From the NCBI RefSeq assembly GCF_000964225.1, contig NZ_BAMZ01000027.1, forward strand, positions 1 through 64,000: a DNA stretch of 64,000 bases. The letters run 5' to 3'. The notes under the pieces were generated by a model. It did not search any database. It was not told the origin of the DNA and saw nothing but the letters and a program-made list of their open reading frames with translations. The translations under genes were made by a program, and so were the position numbers. Below are positions 18,686 through 27,688 of the stretch, one piece after another; position 1 is the stretch's first letter, and every line of letters begins with the position of its first letter. The stretch comes from Acetobacter syzygii (GTDB lineage Bacteria > Pseudomonadota > Alphaproteobacteria > Acetobacterales > Acetobacteraceae).

Positions 18686-20953
18686 ATGCTACGGCATCCA
18701 GCAAGACGGGCTCATATTCTGGCTCTTATCGGGGCTGGCGTGCTGATTGTGACCTTTGGTGGCATAGGCATAGAACTTGGGAACGACATGGCGCGCCATG
18801 GCGATCTGGACCGCCAGAGCACGGCGGCAGGGAGTTATTTGCGCGGTGTGCACCATGCCACCAGCAATGCCCGGATCTGCCATTATGCGTTTGAGGCTGA
18901 GCACCGCCCGGCAGATGGCGAATGCTATTTGCAGGCCATTACCCAATTGTCCGATGCCCGTACGGGGTTTGAAGGTTTCCGTTCCGTGCAGCTGCGCGAG
19001 GGAGGGGGCCGCAAGGAAGTACTGGGAGTTGTGGAAAAGCAGCTCCAGACCATTAGCGCATGGCCCAGATCAGCCGATGCCATGCCGCAGGATGGCCCGG
19101 CCCTGTTGGCGGCGCTGGACCAGAACCTGTCGGTTTTAAGCCGTGCCAGTACGCTCGATCAGGCCGACCGCGTTGCCAATATGCTACGCAACACAAGCTG
19201 GCAGCGCAGGCTGGCAATACTGGGTATTCTCACTGGTGTGCTGGCCATGATCTCGGCTGGCTGGGTGCTGGATCGGTCCTCCCTTGCCGCCGCAAGGGCC
19301 GAGGCCTCTTCGCGAGATCTGGCGCTGAGGTTGCGGGCCACGCTGGACAGCCTGAGTCTGGGGGTTGCGGTTTTTGGCGCGGATGGCCGCCTGTGGCACT
19401 GGAACGAGCAGCTTGCAACCGTGCTTGGGCTTGGCAAGGATTTTTTGCGCACGGGTCTGTCCTACAATGCCCTGAGTGGTCGGCTTGTGGTGGATGGCGT
19501 GCCTCTGCTTGAACCGTTTGAGCATATTGAGAGCAGCTTGGCCAAAGGCGAGCTTGCTCCCCCTGTTGTGGTGGAATGCAAGGGGGGCAACGGGGCGGAT
19601 CTGGAATTATGCCGCACGCTCTTTTTTGCTCCCGATGGAGCCGCTGAACGGCGGGGATTTGTGCTGACTGCGGCCGATATTACCATGCGCCTGAGGAGCG
19701 AGCGGGCATTGGGCGAGGCCCAAAAGCTGCGTGCTCTTGGTCAGTTGACCGCGGGCATTGCGCATGACTTTAAAAACCTGCTCACGGTTATTCTGGGTAA
19801 TCTGGAACTCGCATCTGAGTATGACCAGCCGGATCAGGTCGAACAGCGGCAGGAATATCTGTCTGCCGCCACCCACGCGGGGCATCGTTCCGAAGCACTT
19901 ACAGGGCAGCTTCTCTCCTTCATGCGCAGGCAGAGTGGTGCACCGGATTCGTTGCGTCTGTCCGATCTGTTTTCTTTTCTGGGTGGTTTGCTGGGGCGCG
20001 TTATTGGCCCGCGCATTGTTGTGGAATGCGGTATTGTGGCCGATGTCTGGCCTGTGCGGGTGGACCCCGCACAACTGGAAAGTGCGGTGCTCAATCTGGC
20101 CATCAATGCGCGTGATGCCATGCCATCTGGCGGGCGGCTGCGCATTACAGCCCGGAACGTGACTTTTTCGGTTAATTCCGATCTGATGAGCCTGCCTGTG
20201 GAGGAAGGGCGTAGCATTCGTGTTGTGTCCGACCCCTCCCCCCTTCCGGCGGGGGACTGGGTGCGACTGGATGTTGTGGATAGCGGCTTTGGTATGACGC
20301 GCGAGGTCATGGACCGTCTGTTCGAGCCGTTTTTTACCACCAAGCGTGAAGGAGCGGGAACAGGGCTTGGCATGGCCATGGTTCTGGCTTTTTCCCAGCA
20401 GGTTAACGGGCGGGTTGTGGTAGCAACAGGCCGTGGCAGCGGGACTGAGGTGTCCCTGTGGTTGCCGCGGGCCGTTACACCAACGGTGGGTGCGGGGGAT
20501 GGTGCGGCACAGACTGCGCCAGCTCTTGGCAAACCTGCTCTGCCTTCAGCCGCACAGGCAGCACAGGGCCGCAGTATGCAGGTGCTGGTGGTGGAGGATG
20601 ATGCGGCTATCCGGGATATCGTCGTGACCATTCTGAGCATGGCTGGCCACAAGGTGCTGGAAGCAGGGGATGGCGAGCAGGCGTTTGACACGGCGGCTGG
20701 GGTGGAAGGATCGTTGGACCTGCTGGTGACCGACATCCAGCTCCCCGGTCCGCTGGATGGTGTTACGCTCTCTCGCGTGCTGGTTGAGCGGTATCCGGCT
20801 TTGGCAGTGGTGTATATGTCGGGCGATCTGACAGCGGATTCCCCTCCGCCGGAGGGGAGCGTGCCCAATGCGCGCCTGCTGGCCAAACCATTCCGGCGTG
20901 ATGGGTTGATGGAGGCCGTAACCGCAGCCCTGAGTACACGGGCGGGGGCCTGA
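18686..20953 (+). CDS. Hybrid sensor histidine kinase with receiver domain
   Basis: About 755 residues from ATG 18686 (a GGGGAG box is 9 bases upstream; earlier in-frame starts at 18650 GTG and 18668 exist). Order: TM1 (about 8-30), a periplasmic sensor of about 140 residues with three Cys, TM2 (about 180-200), a PAS-like domain (DSLSLGVAVFGADGRLWHWN), a HisKA domain with H360 in GIAHDFKNLL, an HATPase domain with NLAINARDAMPSGG and FEPFFTTK-GTGLGM boxes, and a receiver with D683 in VTDIQLPG and Lys in LAKPF. It is therefore self-contained for phosphotransfer. No separate response regulator lies beside it; the input signal is unknown. Confidence 0.9.
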   Translation: MLRHPARRAHILALIGAGVLIVTFGGIGIELGNDMARHGDLDRQSTAAGSYLRGVHHATSNARICHYAFEAEHRPADGECYLQAITQLSDARTGFEGFRSVQLREGGGRKEVLGVVEKQLQTISAWPRSADAMPQDGPALLAALDQNLSVLSRASTLDQADRVANMLRNTSWQRRLAILGILTGVLAMISAGWVLDRSSLAAARAEASSRDLALRLRATLDSLSLGVAVFGADGRLWHWNEQLATVLGLGKDFLRTGLSYNALSGRLVVDGVPLLEPFEHIESSLAKGELAPPVVVECKGGNGADLELCRTLFFAPDGAAERRGFVLTAADITMRLRSERALGEAQKLRALGQLTAGIAHDFKNLLTVILGNLELASEYDQPDQVEQRQEYLSAATHAGHRSEALTGQLLSFMRRQSGAPDSLRLSDLFSFLGGLLGRVIGPRIVVECGIVADVWPVRVDPAQLESAVLNLAINARDAMPSGGRLRITARNVTFSVNSDLMSLPVEEGRSIRVVSDPSPLPAGDWVRLDVVDSGFGMTREVMDRLFEPFFTTKREGAGTGLGMAMVLAFSQQVNGRVVVATGRGSGTEVSLWLPRAVTPTVGAGDGAAQTAPALGKPALPSAAQAAQGRSMQVLVVEDDAAIRDIVVTILSMAGHKVLEAGDGEQAFDTAAGVEGSLDLLVTDIQLPGPLDGVTLSRVLVERYPALAVVYMSGDLTADSPPPEGSVPNARLLAKPFRRDGLMEAVTAALSTRAGA

Positions 20954-21088
20954 GTCGCCAGATCTTCCCTTGCGGAACGTTCCTGCGCGGGATAGAGCGG
21001 GGCCGGTTGCCTCAGGACTGTTCGCCAGCGGTGGTTGACCTATGGGAATAAGGCAGGATGGAAAACGCGCTTGCACAGCGTTGAGCGC

Positions 21089-21646
21089 ATGAATGAAGGA
21101 TTGTCAAAAATCATGACGGGACGTCAGGACATCGATCTTAAGGATTATATCCGTCACATTCCCGATTTTCCCAAGCCGGGTATTCTGTTTTACGATATTT
21201 CGACCCTGATGCGGAACCCGGATGCGTGGCAGATTGCCATGGGCCGTCTGGCCCGCCAGATTGCCCCCTTGCAGCCCGACCTGCTGGCCGCTGTGGAATC
21301 ACGTGGATTTTTGACCGCTGCCCCAATTGCAGACCGCATGGGCTGCGGCATGTTGATGCTGCGTAAAAGTGGCAAACTGCCGGGCAAGACCATCTCGCAC
21401 ACATACGATCTGGAATACGGCTCCGATACGCTGGAAATTCAGGCAGACGCCGTCAAACCCGGTCAGCGCGTTGTGGTCATGGATGATCTGCTGGCAACAG
21501 GTGGTACACTGGCAGCCTCCATCGAACTGCTGCGCAAGGCCGGGGCAGAGGTGGTTGGTGCGTCCGTTCTGGTGGAACTGACGGGCCTTGGTGGTCGTAA
21601 CAAGCTGGATACGCCGGTAACAACCTTGTTGTCCTACGACGAATAA
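21089..21646 (+). CDS. apt: Adenine phosphoribosyltransferase
   Basis: Apt salvages adenine with PRPP to give AMP in the cytoplasm. The protein (about 185 residues) has the N-terminal [18 protein letters not shown] signature, the ESRGF loop near residue 65 and the PRPP-binding motif [16 protein letters not shown] near 125. The start at 21089 (MNEGLSKIM) removes a non-family extension; ATG 21113 is also possible. A strong terminator starts at the stop codon. Confidence 0.95.
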   Translation: MNEGLSKIMTGRQDIDLKDYIRHIPDFPKPGILFYDISTLMRNPDAWQIAMGRLARQIAPLQPDLLAAVESRGFLTAAPIADRMGCGMLMLRKSGKLPGKTISHTYDLEYGSDTLEIQADAVKPGQRVVVMDDLLATGGTLAASIELLRKAGAEVVGASVLVELTGLGGRNKLDTPVTTLLSYDE

Positions 21647-21666
21647 AAGCCAAAAACGGCTTTTTT
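21645..21666 (+). terminator. Rho-independent terminator of apt
   Basis: The repeat AAAAGCC, loop AAAAAC, GGCTTTTTT overlaps the apt stop codon and ends in a run of T. Confidence 0.85.
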
Positions 21667-21799
21667 CCTTGCCATGTCCTGCGCGTAACACTGGGTGCAG
21701 GACAGGGCATACGAGGTGTGAATACGCTTTTGAGCTTCTTTAGGGTAAGAAGAAGCCGATGGCAGTAGATCTGATCAGTTCTGACCGACAGAGCGCGGC

Positions 21800-24040
21800 A
21801 TGAAGGCTGCGGCGTTTTCATTGAGCCAGTTCTGTCAGGCGTTCAAAACCATTGTCCGGCAGGCGCTGGAAGGGGGCGGTCCTCCACGCGACCTGAGCCG
21901 ACTACGCTGGCTTTTTGCCCCGAATCTTCTGTCTTTCGGGTATGCGCTGCGTACCACCCTGTCTTCCCTGATTGCTCTGGGCATTGCCTTGTGGTGGGAA
22001 CTGGGGAGCCCGCAATGGGCTGCCCTGACCGTATGGATGGTGGCGCAGGGTACACGCGGCAAATCCATTGCCAAAGCGCGCTGGCACATGTTTGGCATGG
22101 TGGTGGGGACAGTCTGCGCCCTTGTTCTTGTCGGCTCTATGCCACAGTCTCCCTTGCTCTACATCTTCTGGGTTGCGGCGGGGATTGGCGGCTTCTGCTT
22201 TGTCGGCACGCTGCTGCCGGGGCCTGCTACCATGACCAATTACCGTATTCACGGTATGCGGGCATCGGGGTTTACTTACGCCATTATTGCCCTTGATGGT
22301 GCTGCGGCTCCGGACCAGATTTTCCATATTGCCATGGCCCGCGCCACATACATTACGCTCGGCATTGTGGTGGAAACCACAATCTCCTCCCTTTTCCAGT
22401 ACAGGCTTGGTTTGCGGGCCAGAAACCGGCTTGCCACCAATTTTGTGCAGGCACTCGATGGTGCCGTACCTGCCCTTGTTCGCCTGCTTGGGGGGGACCG
22501 GAGGGCCGTTGCCAATTCTCCGGGTGTTTTTACAACCATTGTCAGCCTGAGCGATCAGGTTGAATTTGCTGAAGTGGAGATGGGTGAACACCAGCACGAA
22601 GGTGATCACGCCCGTGCAGCCCTTGCTGCTATTGCAGTACTTATGTCCCGCGGGCTGGATCTGGGGGCGTTGCTGTCCATGCCAGAAAGTCAGGGAAAGG
22701 ATTACCGCGAGATCGCGGGAGAAGTAGCGGCATTTTTACAGACCATTCCCCAACGCCTTTCTGATGATCTGCCTGCTGCTCCCGTTCTGCGCGAATTGAT
22801 AGCCCTGCGGGCCACCTGCACCCAGCTTGCCGCCACCTGCCTTGAGCAGGAAATGATTGCCGCAACACATCCCCCCATAGACATTGCGCAGGAAAGCAGC
22901 CTCTCACGCGAGGGGCAGCTCCTGCACAAGCTGGGGGCTTTGCTGGACGAACTGCAACAGGCCATTGAACAGTTTGAGATGAGCCGCAACCCGGTTCCTC
23001 ACGACCATTTCCGCTACCCCATGCGGAGCTACCGGGACTGGCGCATGGCTTTTACCAACAGCTTGCGGGCATCGGTTACCATTTTTGGGTCTGGTGTTAT
23101 CTGGATCACAACAGGCTGGACGGATGGGCTGACATTTATGATGTTCGTCTCCATTGTCTGCGCCCTGTTTTCCACCTTGGAACAGCCCGCTCTGGCAACG
23201 CAGGCATTCCTGCACGGCACCATTTTTGTTGTGGGGATGTGCGGGCTGCTTGACCTGTGGGTTATGGCCCAGCCGACCATTTACGAAACACTCGCACTTT
23301 GCCTGGCCGTACCCATGCTGGTGGGGGGGCTTGCGTTTGCATGGCCGCCACTGGTGCTGGCTGCCGTTGCTTACAACCTGTTCCTGCCCATTCTTGTTGG
23401 TCCCATGAATCAGGGCCGCATGGACGAAATCCTGTATTTTAATACAGCCTTGCCCCTGTTTCTGGCCATGGTGTTTTCCATGTGGATGTACCGGCTGTTC
23501 CTGCCGTTTGACCCCGATGGCCTGCGTTGGGACCTGCGCGTGAGCATTCTGCGCCGCCTGCGCCGTTTGGCCCAGAAGCGTGCCGCCCCCCCTATGACGG
23601 AAATTATAGGGCGTGGTGTGGATGGATTTGTACGTCTGGCATCCATGACAACGGATGACCGCAACACCTACGTGCGCGACCGCTATGTGAGCGGTGTGCT
23701 GTCGGGCATGACCATAGAGCTGAACCTGCTGCGCCTGCGCGGTATTCTGGCGCGTGATATTCTGCCAGCAGATGCCCGCCACGCCACACAGGCCATGATG
23801 AACCGGATGCAGCAGTTTTCGGGGCGTTACGGAGGGCAGTATGGCCGGACCGCCCGCGCGGCTGATCTGGCGGTGGAATATCTGAGCCGTATGGAACAGG
23901 CCGAGACCAACCTGTCCGTCCGCGAGGAAATGTTACGTGTTTTGGCCAGTCTGCATGTGATTGCAACGGAACTAAAGGAAAATCAGGCGTTCTTTGATGC
24001 ATCCTCTCCTTATCTGGACAGGGCATTTTCCTCATCGTAG
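21800..24040 (+). CDS. FUSC-family inner-membrane transporter
   Basis: A 746-residue protein with two blocks of hydrophobic helices (about 45-200 and 395-560), each followed by a long soluble helical region. This is the build of FUSC/aromatic-acid exporter proteins related to fusaric acid resistance and AaeB. The GSPQWAALTVWMVAQGTRGKS segment near 75 is typical. Such proteins usually work with a small membrane protein and a fusion protein, but none is encoded next to it, so it may act alone or with partners elsewhere. The substrate is unknown. The ribosome binding site is weak. Confidence 0.82.
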   Translation: MKAAAFSLSQFCQAFKTIVRQALEGGGPPRDLSRLRWLFAPNLLSFGYALRTTLSSLIALGIALWWELGSPQWAALTVWMVAQGTRGKSIAKARWHMFGMVVGTVCALVLVGSMPQSPLLYIFWVAAGIGGFCFVGTLLPGPATMTNYRIHGMRASGFTYAIIALDGAAAPDQIFHIAMARATYITLGIVVETTISSLFQYRLGLRARNRLATNFVQALDGAVPALVRLLGGDRRAVANSPGVFTTIVSLSDQVEFAEVEMGEHQHEGDHARAALAAIAVLMSRGLDLGALLSMPESQGKDYREIAGEVAAFLQTIPQRLSDDLPAAPVLRELIALRATCTQLAATCLEQEMIAATHPPIDIAQESSLSREGQLLHKLGALLDELQQAIEQFEMSRNPVPHDHFRYPMRSYRDWRMAFTNSLRASVTIFGSGVIWITTGWTDGLTFMMFVSIVCALFSTLEQPALATQAFLHGTIFVVGMCGLLDLWVMAQPTIYETLALCLAVPMLVGGLAFAWPPLVLAAVAYNLFLPILVGPMNQGRMDEILYFNTALPLFLAMVFSMWMYRLFLPFDPDGLRWDLRVSILRRLRRLAQKRAAPPMTEIIGRGVDGFVRLASMTTDDRNTYVRDRYVSGVLSGMTIELNLLRLRGILARDILPADARHATQAMMNRMQQFSGRYGGQYGRTARAADLAVEYLSRMEQAETNLSVREEMLRVLASLHVIATELKENQAFFDASSPYLDRAFSSS

Positions 24041-24113
24041 CCGGTTATGTGCTGCATGGAGCTGCCAGATAGAGAGGGTGTTGGAACACGCCGGATGATA
24101 GGGAGAAGACTTC

Positions 24114-25412
24114 ATGCCAGTGGCACAGGGTGTGTGGGATAATACACGGGCCAGAAGCGTGTTGCGGTCCATGTTTGATGCAGCCGTAGCCAGCGCTGAC
24201 CCATTCCGCGTGTTGGCAGGGCACCTGCCCCCCAAACCCCGTGGTCGCTGTGTGGTGGTGGGGGCGGGCAAAGCCTCGGCAGCCATGGCGGCTGCACTGG
24301 AGGCCGCATGGCCCGATGTTGTGCTGGAAGGAGTGGTGGTCACGCGGGATGGACATGCCGTTCCCACCCGCCATGTGCGTATACTGGAGGCATCCCATCC
24401 GGTGCCTGACCACCGGAGTGAGGTCGCGGCAAAAGCCGTTATGCAGGCAGTGCAGGGGCTTGGTCCTGATGATCTGGTCATAGCCCTGATCTCTGGTGGA
24501 GGATCATCTTTGCTGGCCTTGCCTGCGGCGGGTTTAACGTTGGATGACAAACGGGTTCTGGGCAAACAGCTCCTGCATTCTGGAGCCACCATTGCCGAAA
24601 TGAACACCGTTCGCCGCGCTTTGTCCGCGATCAAGGGGGGGCGTCTGGCACTGGCGGCATCCCCTGCGCAGGTGCTCACACTGGTAATCAGTGATGTACC
24701 CGGAGATGACCCGGCAGTTATTGCCAGTGGGCCAACTGTACCTCCACCTGACAAGGCGGAAGATGCCTTGCGCATTGTGGAGCGGTACAGGCTTGATCTG
24801 TCCCCATCTGTGCGGCAGGCACTGGAGCGTGGTGTGGCGGAGCAGAAGGCCCAAAACGGTTTGGTCGATCCGCGTAACTGCGTGGTTATGATTGCAACAC
24901 CCCTTATGGCTCTCAAGGCTGCGGCCGATGTGGCGCGGCAGCACGGAATAATGCCGCTTGTTCTGGGCGATGCCCTGGAGGGGGAAAGTCAGGTTGCTGG
25001 CATTGTGCTTGGCGGTATGGCCCGTTCGGTTCATGCACATGGATTGCCGGTTCAAGCTCCTGCCGTGTTGCTGAGTGGGGGGGAGACAACCGTTACAATC
25101 CGCGCAGGGGAAACTGTGGGGAAAGGGGGGCGGAATACGGAGTTTTTGCTGTCCTGCGCGCAGTTTCTGGGGGGGGAGGCCGGTATTTGGGGGCTGGCGG
25201 GGGATAGTGATGGCATAGATGGTACGGAGGACGCTGCTGGTGCCATTTTTGCCCCCGATACACTGGCCCGCGCAGCACAAAAGGGCTACATGGCCGAATC
25301 ATTCCTGCACGCGCATAACAGCTACATGTTTTTCAAGGCGTTGGATGATCTGGTCATGACAGGACCAACATTGACCAACGTAAACGATATACGCCTTTTG
25401 CTGATTGCCTGA
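24114..25412 (+). CDS. Glycerate 2-kinase (MOFRL family)
   Basis: This 432-residue protein belongs to the type 2 glycerate kinase family, often labelled hydroxypyruvate reductase (TtuD). The N-terminal domain has VVVGAGKASAAMAAALE (near 45) and LISGGGSSLLALPAAGL (near 125). The C-terminal MOFRL domain has VLLSGGETTVTIR and GKGGRNTEFLLSCA (near 325-350) and the GDSDGIDGTEDAAGA loop. It should phosphorylate D-glycerate at C2 for entry to glycolysis. A GGGAGA box precedes the ATG. It converges with the next gene with an 11-base gap. Confidence 0.88.
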   Translation: MPVAQGVWDNTRARSVLRSMFDAAVASADPFRVLAGHLPPKPRGRCVVVGAGKASAAMAAALEAAWPDVVLEGVVVTRDGHAVPTRHVRILEASHPVPDHRSEVAAKAVMQAVQGLGPDDLVIALISGGGSSLLALPAAGLTLDDKRVLGKQLLHSGATIAEMNTVRRALSAIKGGRLALAASPAQVLTLVISDVPGDDPAVIASGPTVPPPDKAEDALRIVERYRLDLSPSVRQALERGVAEQKAQNGLVDPRNCVVMIATPLMALKAAADVARQHGIMPLVLGDALEGESQVAGIVLGGMARSVHAHGLPVQAPAVLLSGGETTVTIRAGETVGKGGRNTEFLLSCAQFLGGEAGIWGLAGDSDGIDGTEDAAGAIFAPDTLARAAQKGYMAESFLHAHNSYMFFKALDDLVMTGPTLTNVNDIRLLLIA

Positions 25413-25423
25413 AAAATCAGGAA

Positions 25424-26029
25424 TCAGTCCTCCAACGCGTGGTTAACCGCGCGACGGAGGGCGGGAATAACCTCTGCTTCAAACTCGGGGGTTCGCCGTT
25501 CCCACATGCCAGTGCGCCATGAAGGGTGAGGCAGGGGAAAATAGGTTGGTAAATACTGCTCAAAATTTAAAACCCGTTCAAACACCTTACCTTTGCCCAG
25601 AATGTGGTTTTGTGCGTACGAACCGACCAGCAGGGTAAGCTGGATATTGGGGAGCTGCTCCAGAATACGCTCCCGCCAGAGTGGTGCGCATTCCGGGCGT
25701 GGTGGTTTGTCCCCGCCTTGTGGCAGCACACCAGGGTAACAAAGCCCCATGGGTACAATGGCAACCTTTTCCGTATTGTAAAAAAGAGCACGGTCCATGC
25801 CCAGCCATGCGCGCAGGCGATCGCCTGAGGCATCGTTAAAGGACAGGCCCGTTTCATGCACTTTGGTGCCGGGAGCCTGACTGGCAATTAACAGTCGGGC
25901 ACGGGGAGATACGTGTAGAACGGGGCGTGGGCCAAGTGGCAGCGCATGGGCACAGGCTGTGCAGCCCCGGATCTGGCGGAGCAGGGAGTGCAAAGTCTGG
26001 TCTGTTGCGGTGTGGGGCAGGGGAAGCAT
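25424..26029 (-). CDS. Uracil-DNA glycosylase superfamily protein
   Basis: About 201 residues from ATG 26029. The N-terminus has a Cys pair (RGCTACAHALPLGPRPV). This is followed by the superfamily motif region IASQAPGTKVHETGLSFNDASG, a VPMGLCYPG stretch and the C-terminal LPHPSWRTGMW, matching the HPS motif that contacts the DNA minor groove. The catalytic-motif position is SQAPG rather than the GEAPG of family 4 enzymes, so activity on uracil is inferred and not certain. A longer reading from 26083 is possible but adds no family sequence. Confidence 0.75.
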   Translation of the reverse strand: MLPLPHTATDQTLHSLLRQIRGCTACAHALPLGPRPVLHVSPRARLLIASQAPGTKVHETGLSFNDASGDRLRAWLGMDRALFYNTEKVAIVPMGLCYPGVLPQGGDKPPRPECAPLWRERILEQLPNIQLTLLVGSYAQNHILGKGKVFERVLNFEQYLPTYFPLPHPSWRTGMWERRTPEFEAEVIPALRRAVNHALED

Positions 26030-26140
26030 CCTGTTCAAAAACAGCCTCAGGGCGAATGGAACAGATATGTGTATGCCGCCCATGGCATGGAAGGGGGCCG
26101 GTTATTCAGTACCCTTAACCCGTTAGGGCATGGTGCCATA

Positions 26141-26176
26141 AAAAAACACCGCAGTGTTGCCACTGCGGTGTTTTTT
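26141..26176. terminator. Bidirectional Rho-independent terminator
   Basis: A perfect 16-bp inverted repeat (AAAAAACACCGCAGTG, loop TTGC, CACTGCGGTGTTTTTT) lies 45 bases after adhB. It ends the adhAB transcript and also insulates the UDG gene promoter. Confidence 0.92.
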
Positions 26177-26221
26177 GACTTCGCCACTCAGATGAGAGGC
26201 AGAGAAAAGGTCAGGGAGACC

Positions 26222-27640
26222 TTATTGCTCTGCATCAACCCCTGTGTGGGTCTGCGGGGCAAAGGTCCAGCCAGCGCCGTAAGGCTGTGGCATAAACAGG
26301 CCCCATGTGGAGGTAGCGGACGTTGGGTCAGCCCAGCCGGTGGTCGGGATCGGAGCGTGGTCCAGACGGAGTTTCTGGATATCAGCAGCGGTCACGTTAG
26401 CCGGAGCCTTGTTGCCCCAAGCGGAGCGGATGAAGTTGACCACATCAGCCATCTGCTGGTCGGACAGAATGCTCTTGTAGTCCGGCATGGCAACGGCGGA
26501 AGGTGCCCAGTTGGTCGGCGGCAGTACACCACCAGCCATAACAATATGGGCAATGGAGGTCGGGTCATCCGTTACGACAACCGAGTTACCAGCCAGCGGC
26601 GGGAACATGCGGGCAACACCACCACCATCATTTCTGTGGCAGGCGGCGCACTGTTCAACATAAATCCGTGCGCCCGGGTTGTTGGCCGTATTGCCGGAAT
26701 CCAGAGCCTGAGCCGTGGACGGATCGTACGTGTATTCCCCGCGTGATGGTGGAACCGGCGGCAGGGCCTTCAGGTACTTTGCAATGGCGTGCAGATCGGA
26801 ATCCGTGAAGTACTGGGTGCTCCAGCCAACAACGTCGGCCATGCCACCAAATACGGCGGAATGATCGGTACGGCCGGATTTGAGGAACAGGTAGAGATCG
26901 TCTTCAGACCAGCGGCCCAGGCCAACAACCGGGTCGTTGCGCAGGCTGGGCGCAATCCAGTTGTCGATCGGTGCACCACCGGCAAGGAAGTCCGGACCAC
27001 CGGAAGCATCCAGTGCTTTTTCCTGCATGGCAAAGCCGCGGGGTGTATGGCACGCACCGCAATGGCCTGCGCCAGTTACAAGGTATTCACCACGCGCCAC
27101 ATCTGCATCCGTGCCCGGAGGAGGTGTAAAGTCCTTGGGGGTGGGCGCAAACATGGAGCGCCAGATTGCAAGCGGCCAGCGCATGGACATGGGCCAGCTA
27201 ATGCCGACTTCACGGTTTTTCTGCGCAACAGGGGCCACACCATGCATGAAGTATGCGTAAAGTGCCTTCACATCGTCCTGAGACATGCGGGCAAAGGACG
27301 GGTACGGCATGGCCGGATAAAGCGTGCTGCCATCCTTGCGGATACCGTGGCGCACGGCTTCATCAAATTCCTGCAACGTATAGGTGCCAATCCCGTAAGT
27401 GGGATCAGGCGTGATGTTGGTGGAATAGATCATGCCGATGGGGGTTTTGATTGCCAGCCCACCTGCAAATTTCTGACCATTCAGTGCTGTGTGGCAAGCC
27501 ACACAGTCACCAAGACGGGCAACATATTCGCCCTTTTTGATCAGGCTTTCATCCGCTCCCTGCGCATGTGCCAGGGAGGTTCCTGCCAGAAGCCCGACAG
27601 TGACCGCTCCAAGAGCGGCTTTTAGTCTGTTCATCATCAT
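26222..27640 (-). CDS. adhB: PQQ alcohol dehydrogenase, triheme cytochrome c subunit
   Basis: Subunit II of the membrane ethanol dehydrogenase passes electrons from the quinoprotein subunit to ubiquinone. A Sec signal peptide (cleavage near AHAQ, residue 27) is followed by three CxxCH heme sites: CVACH (near 46), CGACH (near 200) and CAACH (near 335), each with downstream Met ligand candidates. The C-terminal LRLDHAPIPT and FMPQPYGAGWTFAPQTHTGVD stretch is typical of acetic acid bacterial AdhB. I use the first ATG at 27640; GTG 27649 is three codons upstream. It lies 48 bases after adhA. The third, small subunit gene is not in this window. Confidence 0.95.
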   Translation of the reverse strand: MMMNRLKAALGAVTVGLLAGTSLAHAQGADESLIKKGEYVARLGDCVACHTALNGQKFAGGLAIKTPIGMIYSTNITPDPTYGIGTYTLQEFDEAVRHGIRKDGSTLYPAMPYPSFARMSQDDVKALYAYFMHGVAPVAQKNREVGISWPMSMRWPLAIWRSMFAPTPKDFTPPPGTDADVARGEYLVTGAGHCGACHTPRGFAMQEKALDASGGPDFLAGGAPIDNWIAPSLRNDPVVGLGRWSEDDLYLFLKSGRTDHSAVFGGMADVVGWSTQYFTDSDLHAIAKYLKALPPVPPSRGEYTYDPSTAQALDSGNTANNPGARIYVEQCAACHRNDGGGVARMFPPLAGNSVVVTDDPTSIAHIVMAGGVLPPTNWAPSAVAMPDYKSILSDQQMADVVNFIRSAWGNKAPANVTAADIQKLRLDHAPIPTTGWADPTSATSTWGLFMPQPYGAGWTFAPQTHTGVDAEQ

Positions 27641-27688
27641 TTTTACCACTGTATCGCTTGTGTACCGAATGACGTCATGACTGCCGCT